64,000 bases of DNA from assembly GCA_015243575.1 (NCBI GenBank), contig CP042469.1:4554929-4618928 (forward strand), in the 5' to 3' direction. A program made the position numbers and the translations under genes. Of the stretch, positions 50,378 to 57,720 are shown one piece after another; positions within the stretch are counted from its first letter, which is position 1, and each line of letters begins with the position of its first letter. Under the pieces are notes generated by a model. That model had not been told where the DNA came from. It searched no databases and worked only from the letters and a program-made list of their open reading frames with translations. The DNA comes from Clostridiales bacterium (GTDB lineage Bacteria; Bacillota; Clostridia; Peptostreptococcales; Anaerovoracaceae).

Positions 50378-50517
50378 GCTTGGACCATCTCGCTAAAAAC
50401 CATCCACGATGGTTTTCCTAACGCTCGATGCCCTTTCGGCTCCGATTCCCCTCCTGACAGAAATAAAAAAGGCATTCCATTTCAGAATACCTTTTTTTTG
50501 GAGCGGGTGAGGGGAAT
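50378..50517. repeat. 140-bp direct repeat, copy A (with tRNA-Gly 3' remnant)
   Basis: This is identical over 140 nt to 50564-50703. Its right end (50499-50517) is the last 19 nt of the tRNA-Gly gene including CCA, after which it diverges. It contains the same terminator hairpin as copy B and an AACCATC/GATGGTT hairpin. Outside it, AATTCTGCTCGCAT at 50340 is repeated at 50550. Confidence 0.9.
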
Positions 50518-50563
50518 TTGCAGCTGCCTCGCATGTTTTTTTAGTCCTTAATTCTGCTCGCAT

Positions 50564-50703
50564 GCTTGGACCATCTCGCTAAAAACCATCCACGATGGTT
50601 TTCCTAACGCTCGATGCCCTTTCGGCTCCGATTCCCCTCCTGACAGAAATAAAAAAGGCATTCCATTTCAGAATACCTTTTTTTTGGAGCGGGTGAGGGG
50701 AAT
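50564..50703. repeat. 140-bp direct repeat, copy B (joined to intact tRNA-Gly)
   Basis: This copy runs into the complete tRNA-Gly gene. Between the copies lie 32 nt of unrelated sequence and the 14-nt AATTCTGCTCGCAT. Inside each copy TCCGATTCCCCTC repeats, in inverted orientation, the T-arm of the tRNA. Confidence 0.9.
50651..50685 (-). terminator. Terminator of tRNA-Gly
   Basis: On the minus strand GGTATTC pairs with GAATGCC (one G-U or mismatch) and is followed by TTTTTT. It starts a few bases past the tRNA CCA end. Confidence 0.75.
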
Positions 50704-50758
50704 CGGACCCCCGTATCCAGCTTGGGAAGCTGGTGTTCTGCCATTGAACTACACCCGC
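50685..50758 (-). tRNA. tRNA-Gly (anticodon CCC)
   Basis: The 74-nt gene on the minus strand folds as a cloverleaf. Acceptor arms are GCGGGTG and CACCCGC, the D arm is GTTC/GAAC, and the anticodon stem CCAGC/GCTGG encloses the loop TTCCCAA, giving anticodon CCC. The T arm is GGGGG/CCCCT around TCCGATT. CCA is encoded. Its 3' flank is duplicated next to it. Confidence 0.95.
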
Positions 50759-50786
50759 ACGTTGATCCTATTTAACCTGCGAATAA

Positions 50787-51017
50787 AATGATACCTCAAT
50801 TGAATCCAAAAAGCAAGTATTACAATTCAATTTCATTCGATATTCTGATGTCATAGAACCTAAAGAACAGAAGATATTAGAGGAAGCCGAAGACGAGCTG
50901 AAACTTCCATGGATGATTGACGATAAAAGGGTAGATTTCCCCAACCTGTGGATAAATTTAAAAAAGGGAATTGAATATTTCCATAAAACCCTGCAATCGC
51001 AAGGATTACAGAAGTGA
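50787..51017 (+). pseudogene. Decayed coding fragment next to tRNA-Gly
   Basis: The frame is open for 76 codons to a TGA at 51015-51017 but has no upstream start or ribosome-binding site. The translation looks protein-like (VIEPKEQKILEEAEDELKLP, then WMIDDKRVDFPNLWINLKKG). I do not recognise the family. The 5' part seems lost at the tRNA boundary, as after excision or deletion of an element. One DnaA-box-like site (50947) lies within it. Confidence 0.45.
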
Positions 51018-51077
51018 AAGTTATACACAAGGCGAAGTGGATAGAATTGTATACAATTTTTTTGGACGTGTGGATAA
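50947..51077. promoter_or_regulatory. DnaA-box/palindrome array 1
   Basis: Sites in order: TGTGGATAA at 50947, TTATACACA at 51021, the 14-bp palindrome AATTGTATACAATT at 51045, TGTGGATAA at 51069. The last two boxes face each other symmetrically around the palindrome (gaps of 15 and 10 nt). All three boxes match TTATNCACA exactly. The same order and spacing occurs at 52965-53096. Confidence 0.65.
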
Positions 51078-51313
51078 CCACTATAATCATTGAAATTCTA
51101 AATAATAACATCTGTTGAAAAGGTTGAAGCAAAAGATGCGGACAATGAATATACTAAAACGAGAGGCGGGTGCTTGGTTTTACGAAATAAAATGGTGCTG
51201 CGCACTTCAGTCCTTAACTTTGCTTTGGCAATGTCCAGGCGGCATGATTCACATTGGGGATATTCTCCAAAGCAGAATGCAGAAAATTTAAAATAGAAAC
51301 AGATGTGAAAATT

Positions 51314-51832
51314 ATGAATGAATTATATGAGATTGTTGGATTATTTCCTAATGTAACAACAGAGGGTTTTTCTGCGGTAAAGTCATCTCTCGCTGTATCT
51401 GCAAATTCACAAATTACAGCATTTAACGCCTCGGATCCATTTTTCAGCAGTTCGAACTTCAATGCTACGACAGGATATTATACTGTGCCAACGGCAGGAA
51501 TCTATCAGATGCAGGCAAACTTGAATTATAATACGAATGCTGCAATTTCAGCCACGCTAAGTGCAGACATTAATCCAGCACTTGAGATCCGGCGGACATC
51601 CACACCCGCCGCAACGCTTGCAGCAGGGCAGTTTCCAATTGTGAATCTGAATTTAGATCTGGGTCTGGTACAGCTGACAATCAGAGCAGTGCTTGGCGGT
51701 GGTTCCGCTACTGCCACTGGATTAATGAATTTAGATGCAGGGGACGTTTTGCAGCTGTATTATAATGCGGATGGTATGACTGTAGCACTAACTTTAATCA
51801 ACGTCCAGTGGTTGATCTATCGCGTCGCATAG
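51314..51832 (+). CDS. C1q/TNF-like (BclA C-terminal type) protein
   Basis: The protein has 172 residues from the ATG at 51314. The sequence GYYTVPTAGIYQMQANLNYN and the end LDAGDVLQLYYNADG give the jelly-roll pattern of C1q/TNF-like trimers, as found at the C-terminus of BclA-type spore-surface proteins. No collagen-like repeat precedes it. No clear ribosome-binding site is seen. A longer reading from 51254, or an upstream 34-codon frame at 51192-51296, is possible but weakly supported. A terminator follows. Confidence 0.68.
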   Translation: MNELYEIVGLFPNVTTEGFSAVKSSLAVSANSQITAFNASDPFFSSSNFNATTGYYTVPTAGIYQMQANLNYNTNAAISATLSADINPALEIRRTSTPAATLAAGQFPIVNLNLDLGLVQLTIRAVLGGGSATATGLMNLDAGDVLQLYYNADGMTVALTLINVQWLIYRVA

Positions 51833-51862
51833 ACCATATCCGTCATGCTGAATACTGCAATG

Positions 51863-51889
51863 TAAGGCATTCCGAATGGAATGCCTTTG
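51863..51889 (+). terminator. Terminator after the C1q-like gene
   Basis: AAGGCATTCC and GGAATGCCTTT form a perfect hairpin around GAAT. The T-run is short. Confidence 0.75.
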
Positions 51890-52077
51890 CGATATTACGC
51901 ACTGCTGAGGCAGACGATATCAAGTGGACTGATTGCTGAATTGAATTTGGGAATGGATATCAATGATAAAAAGGGATGATTTTCAATCAGAAAAGTAGTA
52001 AACTAAAAAGGAAATATTATCCTTAAACATCTACTAATGGGATGAAATAAGACAAGCTCTGGTAAGGAAGTGGTGAA

Positions 52078-52956
52078 ATGACGATTCAAAATAATATTAA
52101 AGAGACAGCACTCATCTTTGAAGGTGGCGGGATGAGAGCGAGCTATACAGCAGGTTTTCTCAACAACCTCTTGGAGAATGAGCTGTATTTTGATTATGTA
52201 GCGGGGATTTCAGCGGGGTCCAGCCACAGCGTAAACTATCTATCGCGGGATACTCAGCGAGCAAAGCGCTCTTTTGTCGATTTGGTTTTGGATCCTCAAT
52301 TTGGGGGTTGGCACTCCTTCGTTCGAGGTGAGGGATTTTTCAGAGCAAAGTATATCTATGAGGAGACACCCTATCAGGAAGCAGCTCTGCCCTTTGATAT
52401 GCAAACTTTTCTAGAGAATCCAGCACGGCTTCGCATTGGAGCATTTGACCGTGACTCCGGTGAGATGAGATATTTCTCAAAGCATGACATCAGAAGCATT
52501 CCGGATTTGGCGAAAATCGTAAGGTCATCTTCTTCAATGCCCGTGTTTATGCCACCCACTTACTATGATAATTGTTATTACGTGGACGGTGGCCTGGGAG
52601 GAGGCATCCCTTTGGATATTGCGAAGACAGACGGTCTAAAAAAATTTTTTGTTATCCTGACCCGACCAAAGGGCTATAGGAAGACGCCGGTTAAGTATCA
52701 AGGCGCTATAAAGAGTATCTATCGGAAATACCCGATGGTTGCCGAAGCAATGCTGGATCGACACAACTCATATAACAGCACGCTGGACGAACTGGAAGCA
52801 CTTGAAAAAGAGGGCAAAGCATTTCTTGTATATCCTGAGACTATGCCGGTATCGAACCGTGAAGTCAATTATTCAAAATTAAAAGAGAGCTATCGGTTGG
52901 GGTATGAACAAGGAAAGCGGGACTTGCCTGCATGGAAGGAATTTCTGAAATACTAA
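52078..52956 (+). CDS. Patatin-like phospholipase
   Basis: This is a 292-residue serine lipid hydrolase of the patatin fold. The oxyanion glycines are EGGGMRASYTAGFL near residue 15, the nucleophile serine lies in GISAGSS near 45, and the catalytic aspartate in VDGGLGGG near 169. It lacks a signal peptide, so it is cytoplasmic or membrane-peripheral. It stands alone between the two DnaA-box arrays, and its stop lies 9 nt before array 2. Confidence 0.9.
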   Translation: MTIQNNIKETALIFEGGGMRASYTAGFLNNLLENELYFDYVAGISAGSSHSVNYLSRDTQRAKRSFVDLVLDPQFGGWHSFVRGEGFFRAKYIYEETPYQEAALPFDMQTFLENPARLRIGAFDRDSGEMRYFSKHDIRSIPDLAKIVRSSSSMPVFMPPTYYDNCYYVDGGLGGGIPLDIAKTDGLKKFFVILTRPKGYRKTPVKYQGAIKSIYRKYPMVAEAMLDRHNSYNSTLDELEALEKEGKAFLVYPETMPVSNREVNYSKLKESYRLGYEQGKRDLPAWKEFLKY

Positions 52957-52964
52957 CAACAGGC

Positions 52965-53096
52965 TGTGGATAAAATCTGTAGAATCCTGTCGAAAAAGGA
53001 TAATGAGCATTGAAATATCAACGGTGTACTAGGTTTGGATTATCCACAGGCTAATGTGCATAGAATTGTATACAATTTCTGAAATCATGTGGAAAA
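52965..53096. promoter_or_regulatory. DnaA-box/palindrome array 2
   Basis: Sites in order: TGTGGATAA at 52965, TTATCCACA at 53040, the palindrome AATTGTATACAATT at 53064, TGTGGAAAA at 53088. Offsets are 75, 24 and 24 nt, against 74, 24 and 24 in array 1. A further TGTGTAAAA lies at 53168. CTGTTGAAAA follows the last box by 42 nt here and 43 nt in array 1, so the similarity extends downstream. No gene lies between here and the ferredoxin terminator. Confidence 0.65.
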
Positions 53097-53231
53097 GAAT
53101 ATAAAACCTTAAAAATACACGTTTTATGCCTGTTGAAAAATGTGTTGGCAAAACCGTGAATTGATATTGTGTAAAAGAAATTTCTGTGGATTATATTATG
53201 GAGTCGTTCGTCTGCACGGGCGTTGGAGCAT

Positions 53232-53272
53232 TAAAAAACCGGAGATATCCACAAGGAAACTCCGGTTTTTTG
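53232..53272. terminator. Bidirectional terminator by the ferredoxin gene
   Basis: AAAAAACCGGAG pairs with CTCCGGTTTTTT across 16 nt. It ends the minus-strand ferredoxin transcript and can also act on the plus strand. Confidence 0.88.
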
Positions 53273-53323
53273 ATTACGTATGACTTGATTGACAGATCCG
53301 ATTCTTCACTGTCAATTCCTGTA

Positions 53324-53512
53324 TCATTCTACAAAGATTACAGATACGGGACAATTTTCCTGTGCTTCAACTGCAGTACCTTCCGCATCAGCCGGAACGT
53401 CCTCCACGATTACTTCTGCCAACCCATCATCAGCCATCTGAAACACTTCTGGACAGATGGAAGGACAAAGGCCACAGCCGATACAGCCGTCACGATCAAT
53501 TCTCGCTTTCAT
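53324..53512 (-). CDS. Single-cluster [4Fe-4S] ferredoxin
   Basis: The 62-residue protein carries electrons at low potential. The cluster ligands are CIGCGLCPSICP near residues 10-21 and the fourth cysteine in ENCPVSVI near residue 54, the monocluster type. AGGAGGG lies upstream on the minus strand. It stands alone. Confidence 0.92.
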   Translation of the reverse strand: MKARIDRDGCIGCGLCPSICPEVFQMADDGLAEVIVEDVPADAEGTAVEAQENCPVSVIFVE

Positions 53513-53661
53513 AACTAACCCTCCTGAAGAAACTAATTTATATTGAATATTATGTCAAAGGATGGACGATGCCATTCTTTGAAAACCTATTCCTGCAAAG
53601 AAAACTTGCTGACAAATGCTGCATTTTCATTGAATCCATTCACAGCATGCAGCTTACCATG

Positions 53662-53997
53662 CTAAAAGACCACAGTCAGCATAAACTTCATTCTAGTAGG
53701 TGCAGATACCGCATGAGGGGTTTCTGCAGGCATCAGTATGGTTTCTCCCGCACTGACTAAGTATTGTTCACTGCCAATTGTGACGTCAGCTTGCCCGTCT
53801 ATCACATAGACCAGTGCATCGCCATGGGAAGCATGGGTACTAATTTCCTCTCCTTGATCAAAAGAAAACAGAGTAAGACTGACGTTAGGGTTTTGGACGA
53901 GAGTTTTGCTAACGACCTGGCCCTCCTGATATGCAACCAATTCCGAAAGCGCCTGAACCTTTGACGCTTCAATATTTTTCATAACCTTATTACTCAT
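53662..53997 (-). CDS. Small cupin-domain protein
   Basis: The 111-residue protein is a single cupin barrel. Motif 1 is HASHGDALVYVIDGQADVTI and motif 2 is AGETILMPAETPHAV, with histidines fit to bind a metal. Substrate is unknown. I chose the start at 53997 (MSNKVMKNIEASKVQ) because CAGGGAT precedes it; a longer frame from 54087 gives an unlikely N-terminus. Confidence 0.82.
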   Translation of the reverse strand: MSNKVMKNIEASKVQALSELVAYQEGQVVSKTLVQNPNVSLTLFSFDQGEEISTHASHGDALVYVIDGQADVTIGSEQYLVSAGETILMPAETPHAVSAPTRMKFMLTVVF

Positions 53998-54070
53998 ATG
54001 ATCCCTGCTTTCATAATTAAACGTAACGTTAGCTTCTATCGGTATCGTAGCATGCAGAGTATCCTTTGTG

Positions 54071-54086
54071 TGTTGCATTTGCAACA
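54071..54086. promoter_or_regulatory. Palindrome upstream of the cupin gene
   Basis: TGTTGCATTTGCAACA has perfect 7-bp arms, 74 nt before the cupin start. It has the form of an operator for a dimeric repressor. No regulator gene is adjacent. Confidence 0.4.
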
Positions 54087-54242
54087 TATGTGAAAATTTG
54101 TTAGATTCATTATAAATCTTTTCTTGACGGTCTCTGCCGTTACGTTAGGTGAAGATATCCAAAAGATACCATAACAAGAATAGTATGAGCGATACTGGAA
54201 TAATTATTCTTTCATTTTCAAATCAAATACGTATCCAAACTT

Positions 54243-55274
54243 TCATTTGCCGTAATAGTTTTTCAGTTGATCGATAAATCGCTGCACATCCTTTTCTTCT
54301 GTAGCCCAGGAGGTAACCAAGCGGATTGCTGAGTGGGTATCATCTGTTTTTTTCCATCGGTAGAAAGCATAATCTTCCTCTAACTTGTTTATGATTTCAT
54401 TTGGCAGGATGGGGAAGATTTGGTTTGACGGCGAGTGTGTTAAAAAACTGCAGTTTAAGTCTAGAAAACATTCATTTAGTAGCCCGGCCATCCGGTTTGC
54501 GTGAGCCGCAAGCTCAAAATATAAATGATCACGAAACAACTCTTCAAATTGAATTCCCAGGAGTCTGCCTTTTGCAAGTAGACCGCCTCTCTGCTTGATA
54601 TGATACCGAAAGTCTTCTTTCAGATCCTCCCTGCAAATGACCAGTGCTTCACCCATCAGAGCACCGTTTTTGGTTCCTCCAATATAGAAGGCATCAACTA
54701 GGCCAGCAATATCCTGCAATGTCATGTCATTTTCCCTTGAAGAAAGTGCAGAGCCTAAACGAGCCCCATCCATATAAAGAATTAAACCATTCGATCTGCA
54801 GATAAGACTTAGCTGCTCGATTTCCGCCTTGAGATAAATAGAACCTATTTCTGTAGAATTGGAAATGTACACCAATTTAGGTTTTGCCATATGCTCATCC
54901 TCATGCTCATCGAGGGCTGCTTGAATATGAGCTGGAGTCAGTTTGCCGTCAGCAGAAGATTTTAAAAGGATTTTATGGCCGGTTGCTTCTATCGCTCCGG
55001 TTTCGTGAACCTGAATATGAGCTGTGGAAGCAGCAATAACAGCGTGATGGGGCCTTAAAAACGCAGAAATCGCTGTTAGATTCGTCTGGGTGCCGCCGAC
55101 GAAGAAATGGATGTCCGCATCTTCTCTGCCGATATGCCGCTGGATCAGAGCCGCCGCTTCCCTGCAATGGGGGTCCATACCGTAGCCTTCGGTCTGCTCA
55201 AGGTTTGTCCGGTTCAGAGCATCTAAAATTTGGGGATGGGCGCCTTCACTGTAATCACATAAAAAACTGTACAT
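54243..55274 (-). CDS. Threonine aldolase-like PLP enzyme
   Basis: The protein has 343 residues of fold type I. It resembles low-specificity threonine aldolase: YSEGAHPQIL at the start, GGTQTNLTAISAFLRPHHAV near 67-85, LYMDGARLGSAL near 165 and the PLP lysine in YIGGTKNGALMGEAL near 198. It would split threonine or a related beta-hydroxy amino acid to glycine and an aldehyde. The ATG at 55274 follows GGAGG; an earlier ATG at 55295 lacks one. Confidence 0.88.
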   Translation of the reverse strand: MYSFLCDYSEGAHPQILDALNRTNLEQTEGYGMDPHCREAAALIQRHIGREDADIHFFVGGTQTNLTAISAFLRPHHAVIAASTAHIQVHETGAIEATGHKILLKSSADGKLTPAHIQAALDEHEDEHMAKPKLVYISNSTEIGSIYLKAEIEQLSLICRSNGLILYMDGARLGSALSSRENDMTLQDIAGLVDAFYIGGTKNGALMGEALVICREDLKEDFRYHIKQRGGLLAKGRLLGIQFEELFRDHLYFELAAHANRMAGLLNECFLDLNCSFLTHSPSNQIFPILPNEIINKLEEDYAFYRWKKTDDTHSAIRLVTSWATEEKDVQRFIDQLKNYYGK

Positions 55275-55297
55275 GGTTATGCCTCCGTATTGCATAA

Positions 55298-55327
55298 ATT
55301 TTGCTTCTTTACTCTGCGTTCATTTTA
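55298..55327. repeat. 30-bp direct repeat, copy 1, upstream of threonine aldolase gene
   Basis: It matches 55404-55433 at 28 of 30 positions and lies 106 nt from it. It contains GCGTTCATT, which also occurs inverted (AATGAACGC) at 55371-55379. A GCAAACC/GGTTTGC hairpin lies between the copies. Confidence 0.75.
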
Positions 55328-55403
55328 TCATTCGTGCAAACCGCAGCTCCGGTTTGCTTCACACCGATACAATGAACGCCTTTCTTCGGCAAAAACTTTC
55401 TTG

Positions 55404-55433
55404 ATTTTGCTTCATTACTCTGCGTTCATTATA
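55404..55433. repeat. 30-bp direct repeat, copy 2
   Basis: See the copy at 55298. Together the motif GCGTTCATT appears three times in alternating orientation within 120 nt, in the 5' region of a minus-strand gene. Confidence 0.75.
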
Positions 55434-55564
55434 ACATAAGTATAGATCCAAGATAAGCTTCACTAAAAAAGTTGGCCTACACCACTCCGTTATGAGGTAC
55501 CTAAGTTTCCTTCGGCAGCAGTTTCCTCTGTACTCCACATACTATATTGTAGATAAAGTCATAT

Positions 55565-55594
55565 AAAAAAGGGAGAATAAGACTATTCTCCCTT
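55565..55594 (-). terminator. Minus-strand terminator in the pyrG/aldolase spacer
   Basis: AAGGGAGAAT and ATTCTCCCTT pair across 6 nt, and on the minus strand TTTTTT follows. No minus-strand gene lies upstream of it, so it may end a small transcript or a leader of the threonine aldolase gene. Confidence 0.65.
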
Positions 55595-55599
55595 ACAAA

Positions 55600-55890
55600 T
55601 CAACATCTGCAGAAATAATCTGAACGAATTCGTTAAAGATCCAAAACTGCAGTTTCTTTTCAAAGAAATAAAAAGACTCAGGCTATAGGTGCATCAATAA
55701 GGGACGTAAAGGATTTGCATGCATCTCTTTCCCAAATTTATCTGAAGGCGGTCTGCAATTGACCGCATATTACAGTATATGAACCTTTAACGGGGATGTG
55801 ACAGATCGTTAGGAGTTGCCAAAAAAATTTCACTTTTGCTAGGAAAGTGCTAGATATTTTTTAAGCAATGTGTTAATATTGTGCAGAGGA
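55600..55890. other. Gene-free stretch between divergent aldolase and pyrG
   Basis: No intact gene is seen. The plus-strand frame ending at a TAG near 55687 reads NLNEFVKDPKLQFLFKEIKR and then RLRL, which looks like a short decayed coding end without a start. I recognise neither its family nor a riboswitch in this stretch. Confidence 0.35.
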
Positions 55891-55895
55891 AATTT

Positions 55896-55921
55896 AAAAT
55901 CACATGTTTTGTGATTTTTTT
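55896..55921 (+). terminator. Terminator-like hairpin upstream of pyrG
   Basis: AAATCACA and TGTGATTT pair around TGTTT, followed by a run of T. It lies about 155 nt before pyrG with no gene between, so it could be an attenuator. The initial G-run typical of the Bacillus pyrG mechanism is not seen. Confidence 0.55.
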
Positions 55922-56077
55922 CATGGGTGAATGCACGAACTGCACATACTATGATAAGAATTGAATAAAGGAAGCTATCGTGAACGAATAGAGGACGGTC
56001 ATTTGGTGGGGCTTATATTGTACACCCCAAAAATACCGAATCTATTTTTTTATTTTTGCAGGGAGGTGAAAACGGTT

Positions 56078-57679
56078 ATGACAAAGTTTATCTTTGTTAC
56101 AGGAGGAGTTGTATCGGGTCTTGGAAAAGGGATTACCGCTGCGTCACTTGGGCGGCTGTTGAAGGCCAGAGGCCTAAAGATTGCAGCACAGAAGCTGGAT
56201 CCTTATATCAATGTGGACCCGGGTACCATGAGTCCGTACCAGCACGGAGAGGTATTTGTAACGGAGGATGGTGCGGAAACAGATCTGGACCTTGGACACT
56301 ATGAACGGTTTATCGATGAAGATTTAAATAAGTATTCCAACCTGACCACAGGAAAGGTTTACTGGAATGTTTTGTCCAAAGAAAGAGCAGGGGAGTATCT
56401 GGGCAGCACGGTTCAGGTCATTCCTCATGTGACGAACGAAATTAAGAAATTTATTTATTCCGTTGGAGAAAATAGTCATGCTGATGTTGTTATTACAGAA
56501 ATCGGCGGAACAACAGGGGATATTGAAAGTCAGCCCTTTCTTGAAGCGATAAGACAGGTGTCCCTTGAAGTGGGAAAAGAAAATTGCCTGTTTATGCATG
56601 TAACGCTTGTTCCCTATATCAAGGGTTCCGGAGAACATAAATCAAAACCCACGCAGCACTCTGTCAAGGAACTCAGAGCGCTTGGAATTTCTCCAGATAT
56701 TATTGTCACAAGAGCGGACGAGCCTATTGAAGATGAGATCAAACAAAAAATTGCATTGTTTTGCAATGTAAAGCCTGATTGCGTCATAGAAAATATTACG
56801 GTTCCGGTTTTATATGAGGCACCGATGATGCTTGAGGAAAGTGGTTTGTCGGAGATCGTTTGCAGAGAACTTCATTTGGATTGCTGTGCAACATATGACA
56901 TGGGAGAATGGATCTCCATGCTTGACCGCATCAGAAAAAGAGACAAAGCGGTAACCATTGCCATTGTCGGCAAGTATGTAAAGCTCCATGATGCCTATTT
57001 GTCCGTTGCGGAAGCACTCAATCATGCTGGCTATGAAAACGGATGCATCGTCAATATCAAGTGGGTTGACTCAGAAGAGGTGACAGAGCAAACAGCAGCG
57101 TCTCTTCTTGGAGACTGCAGCGGAATTCTCGTTCCCGGAGGATTTGGAGACCGGGGAATTCAAGGTAAAATTGCAGCAGCGGGATTTGCCCGTGAACATA
57201 ACATTCCCTATCTGGGAATCTGCTTAGGAATGCAAATTGCAGTGATTGAGTTTGCACAGAAGGTGCTGGGCCTTTCTGAGGCCAATTCCAGCGAATTTGA
57301 TGTAGACGGATGTCACTCTGTTATAGATTTCATGCCAGATCAGTACGGTGATATCCCCAAGGGAGGAACCATGCGTCTAGGTGCTTATCCCTGCAGTATT
57401 AAAGCCGGAAGCATGATGGAAAAGGCATATGGGAAAGATCACATCAGCGAACGCCACAGACATCGTTATGAATTTAACAACAAATATCGTGAATTGGTAG
57501 AAGGCAGCGGGATGGTTATAACCGGAACGTCACCGGATGGAAGACTGGTTGAAGCTGTTGAAATTCCAACAAACGATTTCTACGTTGGCGTGCAATATCA
57601 CCCCGAATTTAAAAGCCGGCCCAATCAGGCCCATCCCTTGTTCCGGGAATTTGTAAAGGCGGCCTTGTTTAGTAAATAA
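56078..57679 (+). CDS. pyrG: CTP synthase
   Basis: The enzyme makes CTP from UTP, ATP and glutamine. It has 533 residues. The synthetase domain starts [19 protein letters not shown] and includes the UTP-site stretch [20 protein letters not shown]. The glutamine amidotransferase domain has the nucleophile cysteine in YLGICLGMQ near residue 385 and the histidine and glutamate in GVQYHPEF. The ATG at 56078 follows GGGAGGTG; an upstream TTG frame from 55961 adds unrelated residues. Confidence 0.97.
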   Translation: MTKFIFVTGGVVSGLGKGITAASLGRLLKARGLKIAAQKLDPYINVDPGTMSPYQHGEVFVTEDGAETDLDLGHYERFIDEDLNKYSNLTTGKVYWNVLSKERAGEYLGSTVQVIPHVTNEIKKFIYSVGENSHADVVITEIGGTTGDIESQPFLEAIRQVSLEVGKENCLFMHVTLVPYIKGSGEHKSKPTQHSVKELRALGISPDIIVTRADEPIEDEIKQKIALFCNVKPDCVIENITVPVLYEAPMMLEESGLSEIVCRELHLDCCATYDMGEWISMLDRIRKRDKAVTIAIVGKYVKLHDAYLSVAEALNHAGYENGCIVNIKWVDSEEVTEQTAASLLGDCSGILVPGGFGDRGIQGKIAAAGFAREHNIPYLGICLGMQIAVIEFAQKVLGLSEANSSEFDVDGCHSVIDFMPDQYGDIPKGGTMRLGAYPCSIKAGSMMEKAYGKDHISERHRHRYEFNNKYRELVEGSGMVITGTSPDGRLVEAVEIPTNDFYVGVQYHPEFKSRPNQAHPLFREFVKAALFSK

Positions 57680-57720
57680 CCCAAAGGGGTACTATATGGA
57701 TGAATAAGGAGGATGTAGCA

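Noticed and set aside
50947-53096. Chromosomal replication origin (oriC)
   Set aside because: DnaA-box-like sites are clustered, but dnaA, dnaN and an AT-rich unwinding region are missing, so the main origin is not supported.
53186-53518. Plus-strand frame opposite the ferredoxin gene
   Set aside because: It overlaps the ferredoxin on the other strand, whose cysteine motif, length and ribosome-binding site are clear.
55961-56077. Upstream TTG start for pyrG
   Set aside because: The added 39 residues do not resemble CTP synthase; the ATG at 56078 has GGGAGGTG and the exact family N-terminus.
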